From an uncultured Bacteroidota bacterium (lineage in GTDB: Bacteria > Bacteroidota > Bacteroidia > Chitinophagales > Chitinophagaceae), in NCBI GenBank assembly GCA_903824665.1, contig CAIJXT010000001.1, forward strand, positions 62,001 through 126,000: a stretch of 64,000 bases of DNA. The letters are read 5' to 3'. The translations under genes and the position numbers were made by a program. Below, one piece after another: positions 23,128-33,614 of this stretch. The notes under the pieces were generated by a model. That model was not told the origin of the DNA and did no database searches. It worked only from the letters and a program-made list of their open reading frames with translations. The first letter of the stretch is position 1; the number at the start of each line of letters is the position of its first letter.

Positions 23128-24411
23128 TTAAACCACAACTACTTCGTAAAAGTCTTTGGTATTATAATATTTCTGAGCAAGCGCCTGCAATTCTGCAGGC
23201 GTTATTGTTTTGTAGATGCGAACATTGTTGTTGAACTGCTCCTCTGTGAATCCGTTCAGAATCAGAGAACGCCACCGTTGTAATATCTGGAACGGTCCAT
23301 CAAGGTCGCCCAGAAGACCGCCTAACAGGTAGTTCTTTACAAGCAGCAATTCTTCGGCGTCGGCGGGTTCGTTGCAAAGCAATTCCATTTCCCTATGTAT
23401 TTCTGTGATTGCACCATCAATCACGGCAGTTCCTGTCTCTGTGTGAATGATCATGGAACCACCCCCGATTTCCGGTGAAAGCGAGCTGTAAATGCCATAA
23501 GTATATCCTTTGTCTTCGCGGATATTGCTCATCAGCCGTGAGCCAAAATAACCACCGAATAAAGTATTGAGCACAACCATCGGTGTATAATCCGGGTGAT
23601 GACGATTTGGGAACAATCTTCCCAGCCTGATGGCACCTTGTACTCCGTTAGGGTCATTCGTAATCCGATGAATTTTTTCCGGTACAGATGAAATTGCGTG
23701 GGTATCACGGACAATTGAAATCTTTTCGAGTTCGGTTTTGCCAAACACATCATTTAGATATTTTACTTCAGTTTTACTGACCTTCCCCCCCATGAAGATT
23801 TTTGCATTTGCAAGGGTGTAGTTCGATTTGTAAAACCTAAGAATATCGGCCCGTACCAGATTTTCCATTAATTCTTTTCTGGAATACCGCCCGTATGGAT
23901 GCTTTTCACCAAACAGGAATGCATCAATTTGTTGGTTAGCAACAAATTCGCATTGCCGCAAATTAACCAGAAGTTTCTGTATCGCATTGCGCTTATGAAT
24001 CTCAACTTCGTTTTCCGGAAAGGTACTGTCAGTAATTATATCGTATACTATGGGTAGCAGTGCCGGCAGGTGTTTGGATAAAGAATACAGCGTTACTGTT
24101 GCGAAATCATTTCCGGCGGCAACTTTTAGTTGTGCACCATAAAACTCAAGTGCTTCACTGATTTGTCCGGATGTATATTTTGACGTGCCACTTTTCAGCA
24201 ACCCTGCAGCAGCATGTGCGATTGAAGGGCCACTTTCATACCAAAGCCCGGCCGGGAATATCCAGTCAATTTGAACAACGTCCTGCACGCCTGCATCAAG
24301 CCAATACAAGGGAATGCCATTATCAAGTATTTCACTATTTATTGCCGGAAGCTTATACTCAAATTCAACAGCATCATGTATTGCCGGTGGTGTTGTTCGG
24401 TTCGTGGTCAT
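23128..24411 (-). CDS. M16-family peptidase-like protein lacking the zinc motif
   Basis: 427 residues with the two-domain M16 fold: an N-terminal region (DWIFPAGLWYESGPSIAHAA, then AGLLKSGTSKYTSGQISEAL) and a C-terminal half (LNTLFGGYFGSRLMSNIRED, then KGYTYGIYSS) that is the conserved R/Y motif of the family. The inverted zinc motif HxxEH is absent: the equivalent position reads HAAAG at 66-70. It resembles the non-catalytic partner subunits of M16B pairs, which contribute the C-terminal Arg/Tyr to an active partner. No partner gene is adjacent. No signal peptide, so it is cytosolic or cotranslocated. Confidence 0.85.
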   Translation of the reverse strand: MTTNRTTPPAIHDAVEFEYKLPAINSEILDNGIPLYWLDAGVQDVVQIDWIFPAGLWYESGPSIAHAAAGLLKSGTSKYTSGQISEALEFYGAQLKVAAGNDFATVTLYSLSKHLPALLPIVYDIITDSTFPENEVEIHKRNAIQKLLVNLRQCEFVANQQIDAFLFGEKHPYGRYSRKELMENLVRADILRFYKSNYTLANAKIFMGGKVSKTEVKYLNDVFGKTELEKISIVRDTHAISSVPEKIHRITNDPNGVQGAIRLGRLFPNRHHPDYTPMVVLNTLFGGYFGSRLMSNIREDKGYTYGIYSSLSPEIGGGSMIIHTETGTAVIDGAITEIHREMELLCNEPADAEELLLVKNYLLGGLLGDLDGPFQILQRWRSLILNGFTEEQFNNNVRIYKTITPAELQALAQKYYNTKDFYEVVVV

Positions 24412-24450
24412 TGTAGCGTGTGTTGTGTTTACCTGTTGTTCAAAGGTCGT

Positions 24451-24963
24451 CTATTTGATGAAAAGCGCACGCAACTCACCTGCGTCCTCGGCTTTCATTT
24501 TTCCGCCCAAAATCAATCGAAGTTGCCTGCGTCTGAGAGCGCCATCGTAGATCCGTTTTTCTTCGTCTGTTTCAGGTACCAGCTCCGGCACCTTTCTTGG
24601 CCTTCCGTTCGGATCCAGAGCAACGAATGTCAGATAGGCTTCATTCGAAAGATATTTATACTGTGCAGAGAGATCTTCGCCCCAAACCCGCAGAAAAACC
24701 TCCATCGATGTATTGAACGACCGGGTAAGTTTTGCTTCAATAGTTAGCAGGTTACCTAGTTTAATAGGGTTGGAGAAAGACACATTGTCTACCGAGGCGG
24801 TAACAACCGGACAGTTGCAGTGTTTTTGCGCTGCTATGGCCGCAGCAATATCCATCCAGTGCATCAGACGACCACCCATCAAATTGCCGAGAGTATTCGT
24901 GTCATTAGGCAGAACCAGTTCAGACATCACTACGCATGTGTCCTGAGGGTGTTTTGCTTTCAT
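24451..24963 (-). CDS. Acyl-CoA thioesterase (YciA/ACOT-type hot-dog)
   Basis: 170 residues. The hot-dog core has TLGNLMGGRLMHWMDIAAAI, with the Asp active-site position, then VTASVDNVSFSNPIKLGNLL and SNEAYLTFVALDPNGRPRKV, characteristic of the acyl-CoA hydrolase family (YciA, BACH). It hydrolyses acyl-CoA to free acid and CoA in the cytosol. The C-terminal ~30 residues (RRRQLRLILGGKMKAEDAG) extend beyond the YciA core. It shares the minus strand with neighbours at 39 and 54 bp spacing, but no functional link is evident. Confidence 0.88.
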   Translation of the reverse strand: MKAKHPQDTCVVMSELVLPNDTNTLGNLMGGRLMHWMDIAAAIAAQKHCNCPVVTASVDNVSFSNPIKLGNLLTIEAKLTRSFNTSMEVFLRVWGEDLSAQYKYLSNEAYLTFVALDPNGRPRKVPELVPETDEEKRIYDGALRRRQLRLILGGKMKAEDAGELRALFIK

Positions 24964-25017
24964 TCAGTTTCAGTTTTGAAGCGGAAAGTTATCATTAATG
25001 CTGTTATCGAAATGTTG

Positions 25018-26454
25018 TTATTTGAAAAGCTCATCGTAGGTCATAACGACGTAAGGACGGGTAGTGTCAATTTCGAAATAGTCGAAATTCAGGTTTTTGG
25101 GTACAAGCATATCGAAACTGATAGAAATACTGCTGGGGGCTTTGATGCCACGTAAAAGCGCGGTGTCATCTGGATTCACAAAACGGAAAGTAAGCTGCGG
25201 TTGCTCGCGGTACATAGCCGATTCAAGAATACTCTCTTCCGGTATTGCCCAGTCTAGTACTAGTTTCTTTTGAATTGTGCTATTGTTATAGATCGCAAGT
25301 TTTGTAATGCCCTTTCTTTTCATTTTCGCAAAAACTTCCTTCTTAATATCATTCCGCCATTTGAATTTAGCTACAGAAGCCGCGATATACCCAATACGAA
25401 TTGAAAAAATCAGACAAAGTAGCACCAACATCTGGTTTGTTTTAAGACCCGGCAGGAAGGAGCACACAAACGGTGTAGCCATCAGTATGCCAATAGGAGC
25501 CCATTCACTCTCTATATGGAACAGCGCTATACTTCCGTCTTCTTTTCCGTAAGTAAGACCCATAATTAGGAAATACCCAGCTATCGAAAGCAGAGACCAG
25601 TAGAGCAGTTTTTTTTGTTTCGTCTTTATCAAAGAGTAAATTCCCAAAGCAAAGACAATCAATGCAGGCCAATAGATTGTAAAGCACCTTTTCACAAACA
25701 TCCTGATTACTGGGGTATCGACAGAATGGATAATGTCTTTGATGCTGAAATGGGTGGCGTCATGCAGTACTTTTCCGTCATAAGACTGGGTGGCACTCAG
25801 CATGTACTTTGTAGCGATAATCACAACAAGCAATACACTTAACAGGAGCGCGATTGTATTGGAGAAGCGCCAACGGATATTCCCTATCATAAAATAGATC
25901 CAAAGGAATAATGTTGGAATGACAACAACAAAGTGAGTATACACAGTAAGAAAAGCTAGCACCAAACACACGAAAACAAGCCCAAAAGAGTTGCTTTTAT
26001 CAGTATTCAGGTAACTGGCGGCGCCAAAGAACAGAAACATCCAGGCAACAGCCTGGTGCAATTCGTTATTTGTCCAGAAATAAGAATCTGTGACAAACAG
26101 GAAGTAGTACAGCGACATCAATATCGCAAACATGTACCGCCTAAGGCCAAAAACGAGAAATGATGCAACTGCTAGGTAGAAAAGATTGAAGCTCATCGAA
26201 TACCCGATCAACAGTGCACGCATGGGTACATGAAGTTTCTGCCCCAGTACCGGTACAAGCTGTGTAATAAACGAACCAAACCGATGTTCCTGGATATAAA
26301 AACGCTTGTATTCAATTATGTTGAACAAAATAAAAGAGGCGTCACCAAACAGAACACGTTCTTTGAAGAAAACAACAGCACCCAGCAAGAGTAGCACCAG
26401 AGCGCCTAGAGCGGCGAGGGCAGGTCGTTTAAGTGTTTGTTGTTCATCGGTCAT
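25018..26454 (-). CDS. Polytopic membrane protein, possibly GT-C-like
   Basis: 478 residues with about ten transmembrane helices (LAALGALVLLLLGAVVFF, FNLFYLAVASFLVFGL, FGLVFVCLVLAFLTVYTHFV) and a soluble C-terminal region of about 130 residues. A loop with DASFILFNIIEYKRFYIQ after the first helix resembles the acidic motif region of GT-C glycosyltransferases or O-antigen-type enzymes, but I cannot name a family. Located in the inner membrane. It is between the thioesterase gene and a T9SS cargo gene, all on the minus strand; a role in envelope glycan synthesis is only a guess. Confidence 0.65.
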   Translation of the reverse strand: MTDEQQTLKRPALAALGALVLLLLGAVVFFKERVLFGDASFILFNIIEYKRFYIQEHRFGSFITQLVPVLGQKLHVPMRALLIGYSMSFNLFYLAVASFLVFGLRRYMFAILMSLYYFLFVTDSYFWTNNELHQAVAWMFLFFGAASYLNTDKSNSFGLVFVCLVLAFLTVYTHFVVVIPTLFLWIYFMIGNIRWRFSNTIALLLSVLLVVIIATKYMLSATQSYDGKVLHDATHFSIKDIIHSVDTPVIRMFVKRCFTIYWPALIVFALGIYSLIKTKQKKLLYWSLLSIAGYFLIMGLTYGKEDGSIALFHIESEWAPIGILMATPFVCSFLPGLKTNQMLVLLCLIFSIRIGYIAASVAKFKWRNDIKKEVFAKMKRKGITKLAIYNNSTIQKKLVLDWAIPEESILESAMYREQPQLTFRFVNPDDTALLRGIKAPSSISISFDMLVPKNLNFDYFEIDTTRPYVVMTYDELFK

Positions 26455-26486
26455 TATAGAAGTTTGTTTCGGTTTCCCGACTTTGT

Positions 26487-27698
26487 TTAATGCCTCGAAA
26501 CAACTATTGTCTCTACACCGAGACTAATGTCATGAGCAATAATATGCAAGAAATAAGTTCCGTCAGCGATGTTCTCGGGCAATGTCAGTGTGCAAAATCC
26601 GGTGTTGTTGCGCAACTCACCTGATGCAAAGCATTTTCCGGTTAGGTCGGTAAGTGTATAGCTGCACAGGTTTACTGCATCAGGCAAAAGAACAGAAAAA
26701 GCACCCGAAAAGACCGGATTTGGGTGAACATTAAATTTTATATTGTTTACAAAATCAGACGCTGATGCTTTTACCAGTCGCTGCATATGTGTTGTGGCTT
26801 TTTGGGGTTGTGTAAATCCTGCATCTTTGTATTCTACAACAGCCAGTGGTGTCACCTCCTGCATGCGGTAGTACCGCTGAGTCCATGTCGTATCCCGTTT
26901 ACCCTGGGTAAGGCTCAGCATGGTGACAATATGTCCCGGAGCTGCAGTGCCATTCATAAAAAAGCTATCAGTAGTTATCGTGATGGAGTGTACCTGTAAT
27001 ACATCGAAATAGTCTGATGCCGCACCGGCGGCGGTCCGCACACGCATTTTGCCCCAACCTTTTACAGTGTCGTATCGGGTAGTGTAAGTACGGATAAAGC
27101 AAGGGGTATGCACCAGAGAATACATACCAACAGATATTTCAAAAGCTACATCAGCACTGTAACCCGATTGCCAGGTGCTATTTTCTGTAGCCGGAAAACC
27201 GATCTTATTCAGAGGTGAAGTGTATACGCTGGTTTGTGCTGGAATAAAAAGAGAATCAAACGGACCTGATGTTATCGGCGACAAGCTGTATGGCGTATAA
27301 TGTATGTTAATGGCATATTCCTGAAGATTTGTAGCGGTAACCGCGCATGATGCATTGCCCAAATATTTGTACGCACCAATATTATATTTGTTGCTGTCTG
27401 CATATTGATATATCGGATCAACTACACGGTATCCAAAAAAAACCGGGGTAGTGTCTGTCACAGCGAGCATGTCCCAAGTACCCCCAGCCGCAGCATGTAG
27501 TGGGGGAAATGGTGAATTATAGATAGAGACCCTTAGGCTGTCGGTTCCTACCAGCGATACAGGATAGGTTCCTGACGTAAGTGTTATCTGAGCTACGCAG
27601 CTACTTACCCATAAAGCAAGTACGAGCGACATGAAAAGGGGTCTCACAGAATATATTTTGGGTAAATATATTTTATTAATCCGGAAACAGGAAATCAT
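26487..27698 (-). CDS. T9SS-exported protein of unknown function
   Basis: 403 residues. The ATG at 27698 overlaps the carB stop in a TAATG, so translation is probably coupled. A second Met at 27632 gives a cleaner signal (MSLVLALWVSSCVAQ), and either start yields an exported protein. The mature part is beta-rich, with many Thr/Tyr, no catalytic motif and no family I recognise. The C-terminal ~75 residues (FNVHPNPVFSGAFSVLLPD, then YTLTDLTGKCFASGELRN and DGTYFLHII) form a Por-secretion sorting domain. It is released or attached to the surface by the type IX system. Confidence 0.8.
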   Translation of the reverse strand: MISCFRINKIYLPKIYSVRPLFMSLVLALWVSSCVAQITLTSGTYPVSLVGTDSLRVSIYNSPFPPLHAAAGGTWDMLAVTDTTPVFFGYRVVDPIYQYADSNKYNIGAYKYLGNASCAVTATNLQEYAINIHYTPYSLSPITSGPFDSLFIPAQTSVYTSPLNKIGFPATENSTWQSGYSADVAFEISVGMYSLVHTPCFIRTYTTRYDTVKGWGKMRVRTAAGAASDYFDVLQVHSITITTDSFFMNGTAAPGHIVTMLSLTQGKRDTTWTQRYYRMQEVTPLAVVEYKDAGFTQPQKATTHMQRLVKASASDFVNNIKFNVHPNPVFSGAFSVLLPDAVNLCSYTLTDLTGKCFASGELRNNTGFCTLTLPENIADGTYFLHIIAHDISLGVETIVVSRH

Positions 27699-30565
27699 TA
27701 TTTACTCAGGTGCATACTGCGTTCTTTGTATAATTGTCTGAACCATGGATCTCTCAGATTCTTAATGAAACGAATTGCCTCACCCGTACTTTTCATTTCC
27801 GGACCCAATTCTTTATTCACATTCGGAAATTTGTTGAAACTAAATATCGGTTCTTTTACAGCAAATCCTTCAAGCGAATGCTCCATTACAAAATCTTTCA
27901 GCATTTTTTCGCCAAGCATTACTTTAGTGGCAATATTCAGGTAGGGTATATTATACGCTTTGGCGATGAATGGTGTTGTTCGGCTTGCCCGCGGATTTGC
28001 TTCTATCACAAATACTTTACCGTCTTTAATAGCATACTGAATATTGATCAGCCCGCGAATATTGAGGCGAAGTGCAATTTTTCGAGCTATATCGGCCATT
28101 TCCTCAACAACCAGCGGCCCCAGGTTAAAGACAGGTAACAATGCATGGCTGTCGCCACTGTGAATTCCGGCAGGCTCTATATGTTCCATAATGCCCATGA
28201 TGTGTACTTCTTCACCGTCACAGATGGCATCCACTTCCGCTTCCTGGCACCGGTCCAGGAAATGGTCGATCAATATCTTGTTGCCAGGCAAATGTTTCAA
28301 AAGACTTACGACACTTTTTTCCAGCTCCTCATCGTTGATCACGATACGCATTCGTTGGCCGCCAAGTACATAAGATGGCCGCACCAATACAGGGTAGCCT
28401 ACTTCTTTTGCTACTTCAATTGCTTCGTCTGTTGTATAGGCAGTTCCATAACGCGGATAGGGTATATTCAGTTCTTTGAGTGTATCGCTGAACCGGCCCC
28501 TGTCTTCAGCTATATCCATATTGTCAAAAGAAGTACCAATAATCCTGATACCCTTTTCGTGGAGCCGTTTGGCGAGTTTTAACGCCGTTTGACCGCCTAG
28601 CTGAACAATAACGCCGTAAGGATTTTCGTGTTCAATAATTTCCCAAAGATGTTCCCAGTTAACGGGTTCAAAGTAAAGTTTATCCGCTATATCAAAATCT
28701 GTAGATACTGTTTCGGGATTGCAGTTGACCATTATAGATTCGAAGCCGCTTTCCCGGATTGCAAGCAAACCATGAGTACAGCAATAGTCAAATTCTATAC
28801 CCTGTCCGATTCTGTTGGGTCCGGACCCGAGAACTATTATTTTCTTTTTGTCCGAAACGATGCTCTCGTTTCCGTTTACCTGACTGGAAATGTTGGCTGA
28901 GGCATCTCCTGCTAACGACTGCGTTTCAAACGTGCTGTAGAAGTAGGGGGTTTTTGCTTCAAATTCCGCACTGCAGGTATCTACCATTTTAAATACCCGT
29001 GTAATACCAACTGATTTTCGGAATTCATAAACCTCTTCGGCGTTACAATCGTTGATCAGATCTGATATTTGTTCATCCCCAAATCCCATTTGCTTTGCCT
29101 CGCGCAACAGTGAAGCCGGCATTTTTTCAAGATGTTTGATTTTCTTGATCTCATGCTCCATATTCACGATGTCCTGTATCTGATACAGAAACCATGGGTC
29201 TATTTGGGTGAGCTCTCTTATGGTTTTTATAGAAACGCCTGCCGCCATAGCTTCTTTGATCCGGAAGATACGGTCCCACGTCGGACGCTTGAGTGTGTCA
29301 ATCAATTCTTCTGGCCGCAGGCGGCTTGTGCTGATAAACGACAAGCCGGTAGCATTGTTTTCAAGGCTTTGGCACGCTTTCTGCAGCGCTTCCGGAAAAG
29401 TGCGGCCGATGGCCATAACCTCTCCAACAGATTTCATCTGCAAACCAAGTGTGTCATCTGCACCTTTGAATTTATCAAAGTTCCACCGTGGCATTTTGAC
29501 AATAACGTAGTCCAGTGCCGGCTCGAAGTAGGCAGATGTGGTTTGCGTTATTTGATTGCTCAGTTCGTCAAGAGCGTAGCCTATAGCCAGCTTGGCGGCT
29601 ATTTTTGCAATTGGGTATCCTGTTGCTTTCGATGCCAGTGCTGACGACCGGCTTACACGGGGGTTTATTTCAATGGCTATTATTTCTTCGGTTTCCGGGT
29701 TGAGTGCAAACTGAACGTTACAACCGCCGGCAAAGTTTCCCAGATCACGCATCATACGGATGGCTGTATTGCGCATCAGTTGAAACGCGGTATCGCTCAA
29801 GGTCATCGCCGGTGCCACGGTGATACTATCACCGGTATGGATCCCCATCGGATCAAAATTCTCAACCGTGCAGATAATGACAACATTATCATTCTTGTCA
29901 CGCAAAAGCTCCAGTTCAAATTCTTTCCAACCTAAAACAGCTTTTTCTACAAGTACCTCATGCATTGGTGATGCAGTAAGCCCGCGTTCCAGAGCTGCAT
30001 CCAGTTCGTCCTTGTGCATTACAATTCCACCGCCAGACCCACCGAGTGTGAACGATGGTCTGATTACCAGAGGAATACCGATTTCCTGAGCAAATTCTTT
30101 TCCTTCAAGCAGCGAGTTGGCCGTTCTTGCTGTGGCAACCGGTACGCCCAACTCGATCATCCATTTACGAAAAAGCTCTCGGTCTTCTGCTTTGTCGATG
30201 GCTTTGATATCAACACCTATCAGTCGTACCTTATACCGCTCCCAAATACCAAGCTCATCTGCTTCTTTCGCCAGATTCAGTGCTGTTTGCCCACCCATCG
30301 TTGGTAGTACCGCATCAATATCGTTTTCTTCCAGTATCTGTTCTATACTTTCTACTGTCAGAGGTAAAAGGTAAACCCTGTCTGCCATGATAGGGTCGGT
30401 CATAATGGTTGCAGGGTTAGAATTGATCAGGATGACCCTGACACCTTCTTCACGCAAGCTTCTGGCAGCCTGAGTTCCAGAATAATCAAATTCACAAGCC
30501 TGACCGATAATTATGGGTCCTGAACCTATGATTAGTACACTTTTAATAGAAAGATCACGAGGCAT
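27698..30565 (-). CDS. carB: Carbamoyl-phosphate synthase large subunit lacking the MGS domain
   Basis: 955 residues from [20 protein letters not shown] at 30565. Both ATP-grasp halves are present: the carboxyphosphate domain ([30 protein letters not shown]) and the carbamoyl-phosphate domain ([40 protein letters not shown]). It makes carbamoyl phosphate for pyrimidines and arginine with CarA, which is not in this window. The chain ends 32 residues after [11 protein letters not shown], where E. coli CarB (1073 residues) continues with the ~135-residue methylglyoxal-synthase-like allosteric domain. That domain is missing without any sign of a frameshift. A -7 element TACTTTTG is at 30651-30644. 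Confidence 0.95.
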   Translation of the reverse strand: MPRDLSIKSVLIIGSGPIIIGQACEFDYSGTQAARSLREEGVRVILINSNPATIMTDPIMADRVYLLPLTVESIEQILEENDIDAVLPTMGGQTALNLAKEADELGIWERYKVRLIGVDIKAIDKAEDRELFRKWMIELGVPVATARTANSLLEGKEFAQEIGIPLVIRPSFTLGGSGGGIVMHKDELDAALERGLTASPMHEVLVEKAVLGWKEFELELLRDKNDNVVIICTVENFDPMGIHTGDSITVAPAMTLSDTAFQLMRNTAIRMMRDLGNFAGGCNVQFALNPETEEIIAIEINPRVSRSSALASKATGYPIAKIAAKLAIGYALDELSNQITQTTSAYFEPALDYVIVKMPRWNFDKFKGADDTLGLQMKSVGEVMAIGRTFPEALQKACQSLENNATGLSFISTSRLRPEELIDTLKRPTWDRIFRIKEAMAAGVSIKTIRELTQIDPWFLYQIQDIVNMEHEIKKIKHLEKMPASLLREAKQMGFGDEQISDLINDCNAEEVYEFRKSVGITRVFKMVDTCSAEFEAKTPYFYSTFETQSLAGDASANISSQVNGNESIVSDKKKIIVLGSGPNRIGQGIEFDYCCTHGLLAIRESGFESIMVNCNPETVSTDFDIADKLYFEPVNWEHLWEIIEHENPYGVIVQLGGQTALKLAKRLHEKGIRIIGTSFDNMDIAEDRGRFSDTLKELNIPYPRYGTAYTTDEAIEVAKEVGYPVLVRPSYVLGGQRMRIVINDEELEKSVVSLLKHLPGNKILIDHFLDRCQEAEVDAICDGEEVHIMGIMEHIEPAGIHSGDSHALLPVFNLGPLVVEEMADIARKIALRLNIRGLINIQYAIKDGKVFVIEANPRASRTTPFIAKAYNIPYLNIATKVMLGEKMLKDFVMEHSLEGFAVKEPIFSFNKFPNVNKELGPEMKSTGEAIRFIKNLRDPWFRQLYKERSMHLSK

Positions 30566-30938
30566 CGTAAACGAAGATATTAGATAAAAACCATGAACCC
30601 AAAATGGGTCAGGATACAAAAATCAGGCTTTGCGCCGGAGTTGCAAAAGTATAAAAAAACCTGCACAGTACCTTTAACTTCAACCTCAACAAAAACGCAA
30701 GGATATATAACTATTATTTGCTGCATTTGGTGGTTTTAACTGCACGTTGCCTCCTGAAAGAACCGCCATATAGATAAAAAACAACTGCAATTCGATTTTC
30801 TAAAGATAAATTATCCGTATATTTCATAAATTCCCCGTTAGGCGTAATTATTTGCATAATTTTGCGGCTTGAGATTAAATACGGTCTCCTTTGCAATACT
30901 TTTTCGCACTTTTGCGATCATAATAAAACAACGCCATA
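30566..30938. other. 373 bp divergent promoter region carB/mreB
   Basis: No gene. A perfect -7 element for carB (TACTTTTG, 30651-30644 minus) lies about 78 nt before its ATG. TAATTTTG at 30857-30864 (plus) is a candidate -7 element for mreB, giving a ~70 nt leader. The rest is AT-rich. Confidence 0.5.
30644..30651 (-). promoter_or_regulatory. -7 element of carB
   Basis: Minus-strand TACTTTTG fits TAnnTTTG. No -33 word at the expected distance. Confidence 0.5.
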
Positions 30939-31970
30939 ATGAGTTTTTTGGGCTTTTTTAAGTTTCTGACACAAGAAATAGCGATAGATCTTGGCACTGC
31001 CAACACGCTGATAATACATAACGATCAGGTAGTCGTAGACGAACCTTCTATTGTTGCAATAGATCGTACAACTAATAAAATAGTGGCTGTAGGGAAGAAA
31101 GCAATGATGATGCATGAAAAGACGCATGAAAATCTGAAAACAATCAGGCCACTAAAAGATGGTGTGATTGCAGATTTTAACGCTGCTGAAGGCATGCTAC
31201 GGGAAATGATTAAACTGGTATATCCCAAAAAGCCAATGTTCCCGCCGAGTTGGCGAATGGTCATTTGCATTCCCTCAAGTATCACTGAAGTAGAAAAAAG
31301 AGCTGTCCGCGACTCTGCAGAGCAGGCAGGCGCCAAAGAAGTGTACATGATTCATGAGCCTATGGCGGCTGCATTGGGTATCGGAATTGATGTAGAAGAA
31401 CCTACAGGCAATATGATAATAGATATTGGCGGAGGCACAACCGGAATTTCCGTAATTGCACTTGCAGGTATCGTTTGTGACCAGTCTATCCGTATTGCCG
31501 GCGACGAGTTTACGGGCGACATTATGGAAGCGATGCGCAGATACCATAGTTTAATGATTGGAGAAAGAACCGCAGAACAGATTAAGATACACGTTGGTTC
31601 TGCTCTCAAAGAGCTTGATAACCCACCAGACGATATCGCTGTAAATGGCCGTGACCTTGTTACCGGTATCCCAAAGCAGATTATGGTTTCTTATCAGGAA
31701 GTGGCTGAAGCGCTCGACAAGTCGATTTTCAAAATTGAGGAGGCTATTCTCAAAGCATTAGAAAGTACGCCACCGGAACTTGCTGCTGATATTTACAGAC
31801 GCGGCTTGTACCTCACCGGAGGAGGTGCGCTTTTGCGTGGTCTGGACAAACGTATTTCCCACAAAATAAAACTCCCGGTACATGTAGCCGACGATCCGCT
31901 GCGTGCTGTCGTTCGTGGTACCGGTATGGCGCTCAAAAACATTGCAAGAATGCCATTCCTGATGAAATAA
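30939..31970 (+). CDS. mreB: Rod shape-determining actin homologue MreB
   Basis: 343 residues. Actin-family motifs are all present: phosphate 1 loop AIDLGTANTLI, connect 1, phosphate 2 IIDIGGGTTGISVIALAGIV, and the adenosine motif YLTGGGALLRGLDKRISHK. A conserved amphipathic N-terminus (MSFLGFFKFLTQEI) should bind the membrane. MreB forms antiparallel filaments that direct elongation-type peptidoglycan synthesis. It is first in the mreB-mreC-mreD cluster, 100 bp ahead of mreC. Confidence 0.97.
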   Translation: MSFLGFFKFLTQEIAIDLGTANTLIIHNDQVVVDEPSIVAIDRTTNKIVAVGKKAMMMHEKTHENLKTIRPLKDGVIADFNAAEGMLREMIKLVYPKKPMFPPSWRMVICIPSSITEVEKRAVRDSAEQAGAKEVYMIHEPMAAALGIGIDVEEPTGNMIIDIGGGTTGISVIALAGIVCDQSIRIAGDEFTGDIMEAMRRYHSLMIGERTAEQIKIHVGSALKELDNPPDDIAVNGRDLVTGIPKQIMVSYQEVAEALDKSIFKIEEAILKALESTPPELAADIYRRGLYLTGGGALLRGLDKRISHKIKLPVHVADDPLRAVVRGTGMALKNIARMPFLMK

Positions 31971-32070
31971 TGCGCAAAGAATCAGCTATTGCCAAAATGC
32001 ATTAGAGCAACTGAGCGTAACTGATAACAATAACAGATTTCCGGCTCGCGATACAAATACCTGATACTAA

Positions 32071-32928
32071 GTGCGCAATTTCATACTGTTCATACGGCGC
32101 TTTTTCAACCTCATATTGTTCCTTGCTTTAGAGGTCGTTTGTATCGTATTTATACAACAGACCAGCACATTGCAAGGCAATGATATTGTGAGTTCCGCAA
32201 ACGCTGTTTCCGGTCTTGTATACAAAAAACAGAATGACGTTGTATACTATTTTGGATTGCGTAAAATGAATGATAGTCTGCTTAGTGAGAACGCCCGTCT
32301 GCGACAGATGGTCGAACAATATAAAAGCGTTGACACCTTAACGGATTCATTTGTAAGCACACGCACAACTATTGGCGACACCGCAAGACATATAGTTCGT
32401 TTCTCAGATTACATTTACCGTACAGCCAGAGTAATCAATAATTCTACCAATGCTACTGACAATTACATAACTATCAACCGCGGTTCAGCACATGGTATCA
32501 GCAAAAACATGGCCGTACTTTCTGGCATAGGTGTTGTGGGACGTGTAGAGCATGTCTCAGCCAATTTTGCAAGTATACTCTCTGTACTTAGCGCCAAACA
32601 GAAAGTGAGCGCCAGGCTGAAGAACGGCGCAAACGGTTTTGTGGTATGGGACGGAAAGAACCCGAGGGTACTGACAATGATTGATGTGCCCCAGCAGGTT
32701 GCCGTTAAAAAAGGAGATTCGGTTTTCACAAGCAATTATTCACTGTATTTCCCGCCAGACGCACTGATTGGCACAGTGATTAAAACAGAGCAGGTGAAGA
32801 AGAATGCGATGCAACATATATACATTCGATCATCAACAGACTTTAACAACTTGCAATATGTATACGTTGTAGAAAATAAGATGACCACGGAGAAAAAAAT
32901 GCTCGAAGATTCTACCTTGAAAAAGTAG
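32071..32928 (+). CDS. mreC: Rod shape-determining protein MreC
   Basis: 285 residues from a GTG at 32071 (RNFILFIRRFFNLILFLALE). One N-terminal transmembrane helix is followed by a coiled coil (MNDSLLSENARLRQMVEQYK) and the MreC beta-domains (NNSTNATDNYITINRGSAHG, GVVGRVEHVSANFASILSVL). It links MreB to the periplasmic elongasome. A GTG start is chosen because the membrane segment begins at once and no in-frame ATG precedes it. It is 136 bp from mreD. Confidence 0.92.
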   Translation: MRNFILFIRRFFNLILFLALEVVCIVFIQQTSTLQGNDIVSSANAVSGLVYKKQNDVVYYFGLRKMNDSLLSENARLRQMVEQYKSVDTLTDSFVSTRTTIGDTARHIVRFSDYIYRTARVINNSTNATDNYITINRGSAHGISKNMAVLSGIGVVGRVEHVSANFASILSVLSAKQKVSARLKNGANGFVVWDGKNPRVLTMIDVPQQVAVKKGDSVFTSNYSLYFPPDALIGTVIKTEQVKKNAMQHIYIRSSTDFNNLQYVYVVENKMTTEKKMLEDSTLKK

Positions 32929-33064
32929 CTATTTTTGACCGGGAAAGGGTTCGGAAGGTATAAACCCAACTTTTTTCTCCAGAGGCCGCTGTGTTTGAAT
33001 GGTAACAAGATTATTTCAGAGCCTGACCACTCCAGATGCGGATGGCTGATGTAAATAGAGAACA

Positions 33065-33610
33065 ATGAATGTTTATCTGAAGAATATTTTCCGGTTTGTT
33101 ATCATTGTCTTGTTGCAGGCACTGATACTCAACAAAGTGACGCTACGGTGGTGGAACGAACCGTCGGGCTTTCCGGTTTTTATTCCGCATATCTACCCAC
33201 TGTTTTTGTTGCTTTTGCCGTTCGAGGTGCCTGTCTGGGGTTTGCTGATTTGTGGATTTGCATTAGGGATTTCAATAGACGCGTTTAGTAATACAGCAGG
33301 AATGCATGCCTGTGCAACAGTACTGATTGCCTATCTCAGAACCAATGTGCTGAGTGCTTTACTGCCAAGAAACCTGTCGGAATACAGCGGTTTGCAACCA
33401 TCAACAAAAAGTATGGGCTGGATGCCGTTCCTGGTTTATAGCGGCTTTCTGATCATCTTACACCATCTCGTTTTCTTTTCAATAGAGTTGTGGAATATCT
33501 CCAACATTGGTCACCTGATGCTCAAGACAGGTGCGTCTACACTCACCTCTATGCTCTTCATTATTGTATATCTGCTGTTGTTTACCCGGCAGGATTCCGC
33601 AAGAAGTTAA
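33065..33610 (+). CDS. mreD: Rod shape-determining membrane protein MreD
   Basis: 181 residues with five to six transmembrane helices (IFRFVIIVLLQALILNKV, IYPLFLLLLPFEVPVWGL, WMPFLVYSGFLIILHHLV). The conserved MreD loop FALGISIDAFSNTAGMHACA is present. In most Bacteroidota, mrdA (PBP2) and rodA follow mreD; here they do not. The mreD stop at 33608-33610 is only 4 bp from the end of a phage-like gene cluster on the other strand, with no terminator in between. Confidence 0.92.
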   Translation: MNVYLKNIFRFVIIVLLQALILNKVTLRWWNEPSGFPVFIPHIYPLFLLLLPFEVPVWGLLICGFALGISIDAFSNTAGMHACATVLIAYLRTNVLSALLPRNLSEYSGLQPSTKSMGWMPFLVYSGFLIILHHLVFFSIELWNISNIGHLMLKTGASTLTSMLFIIVYLLLFTRQDSARS

Positions 33611-33614
33611 TCAC

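Noticed and set aside
29132-29644. 170-codon plus-strand frame inside carB
   Set aside because: Antisense of a conserved ATP-grasp region; CarB accounts for the sequence.
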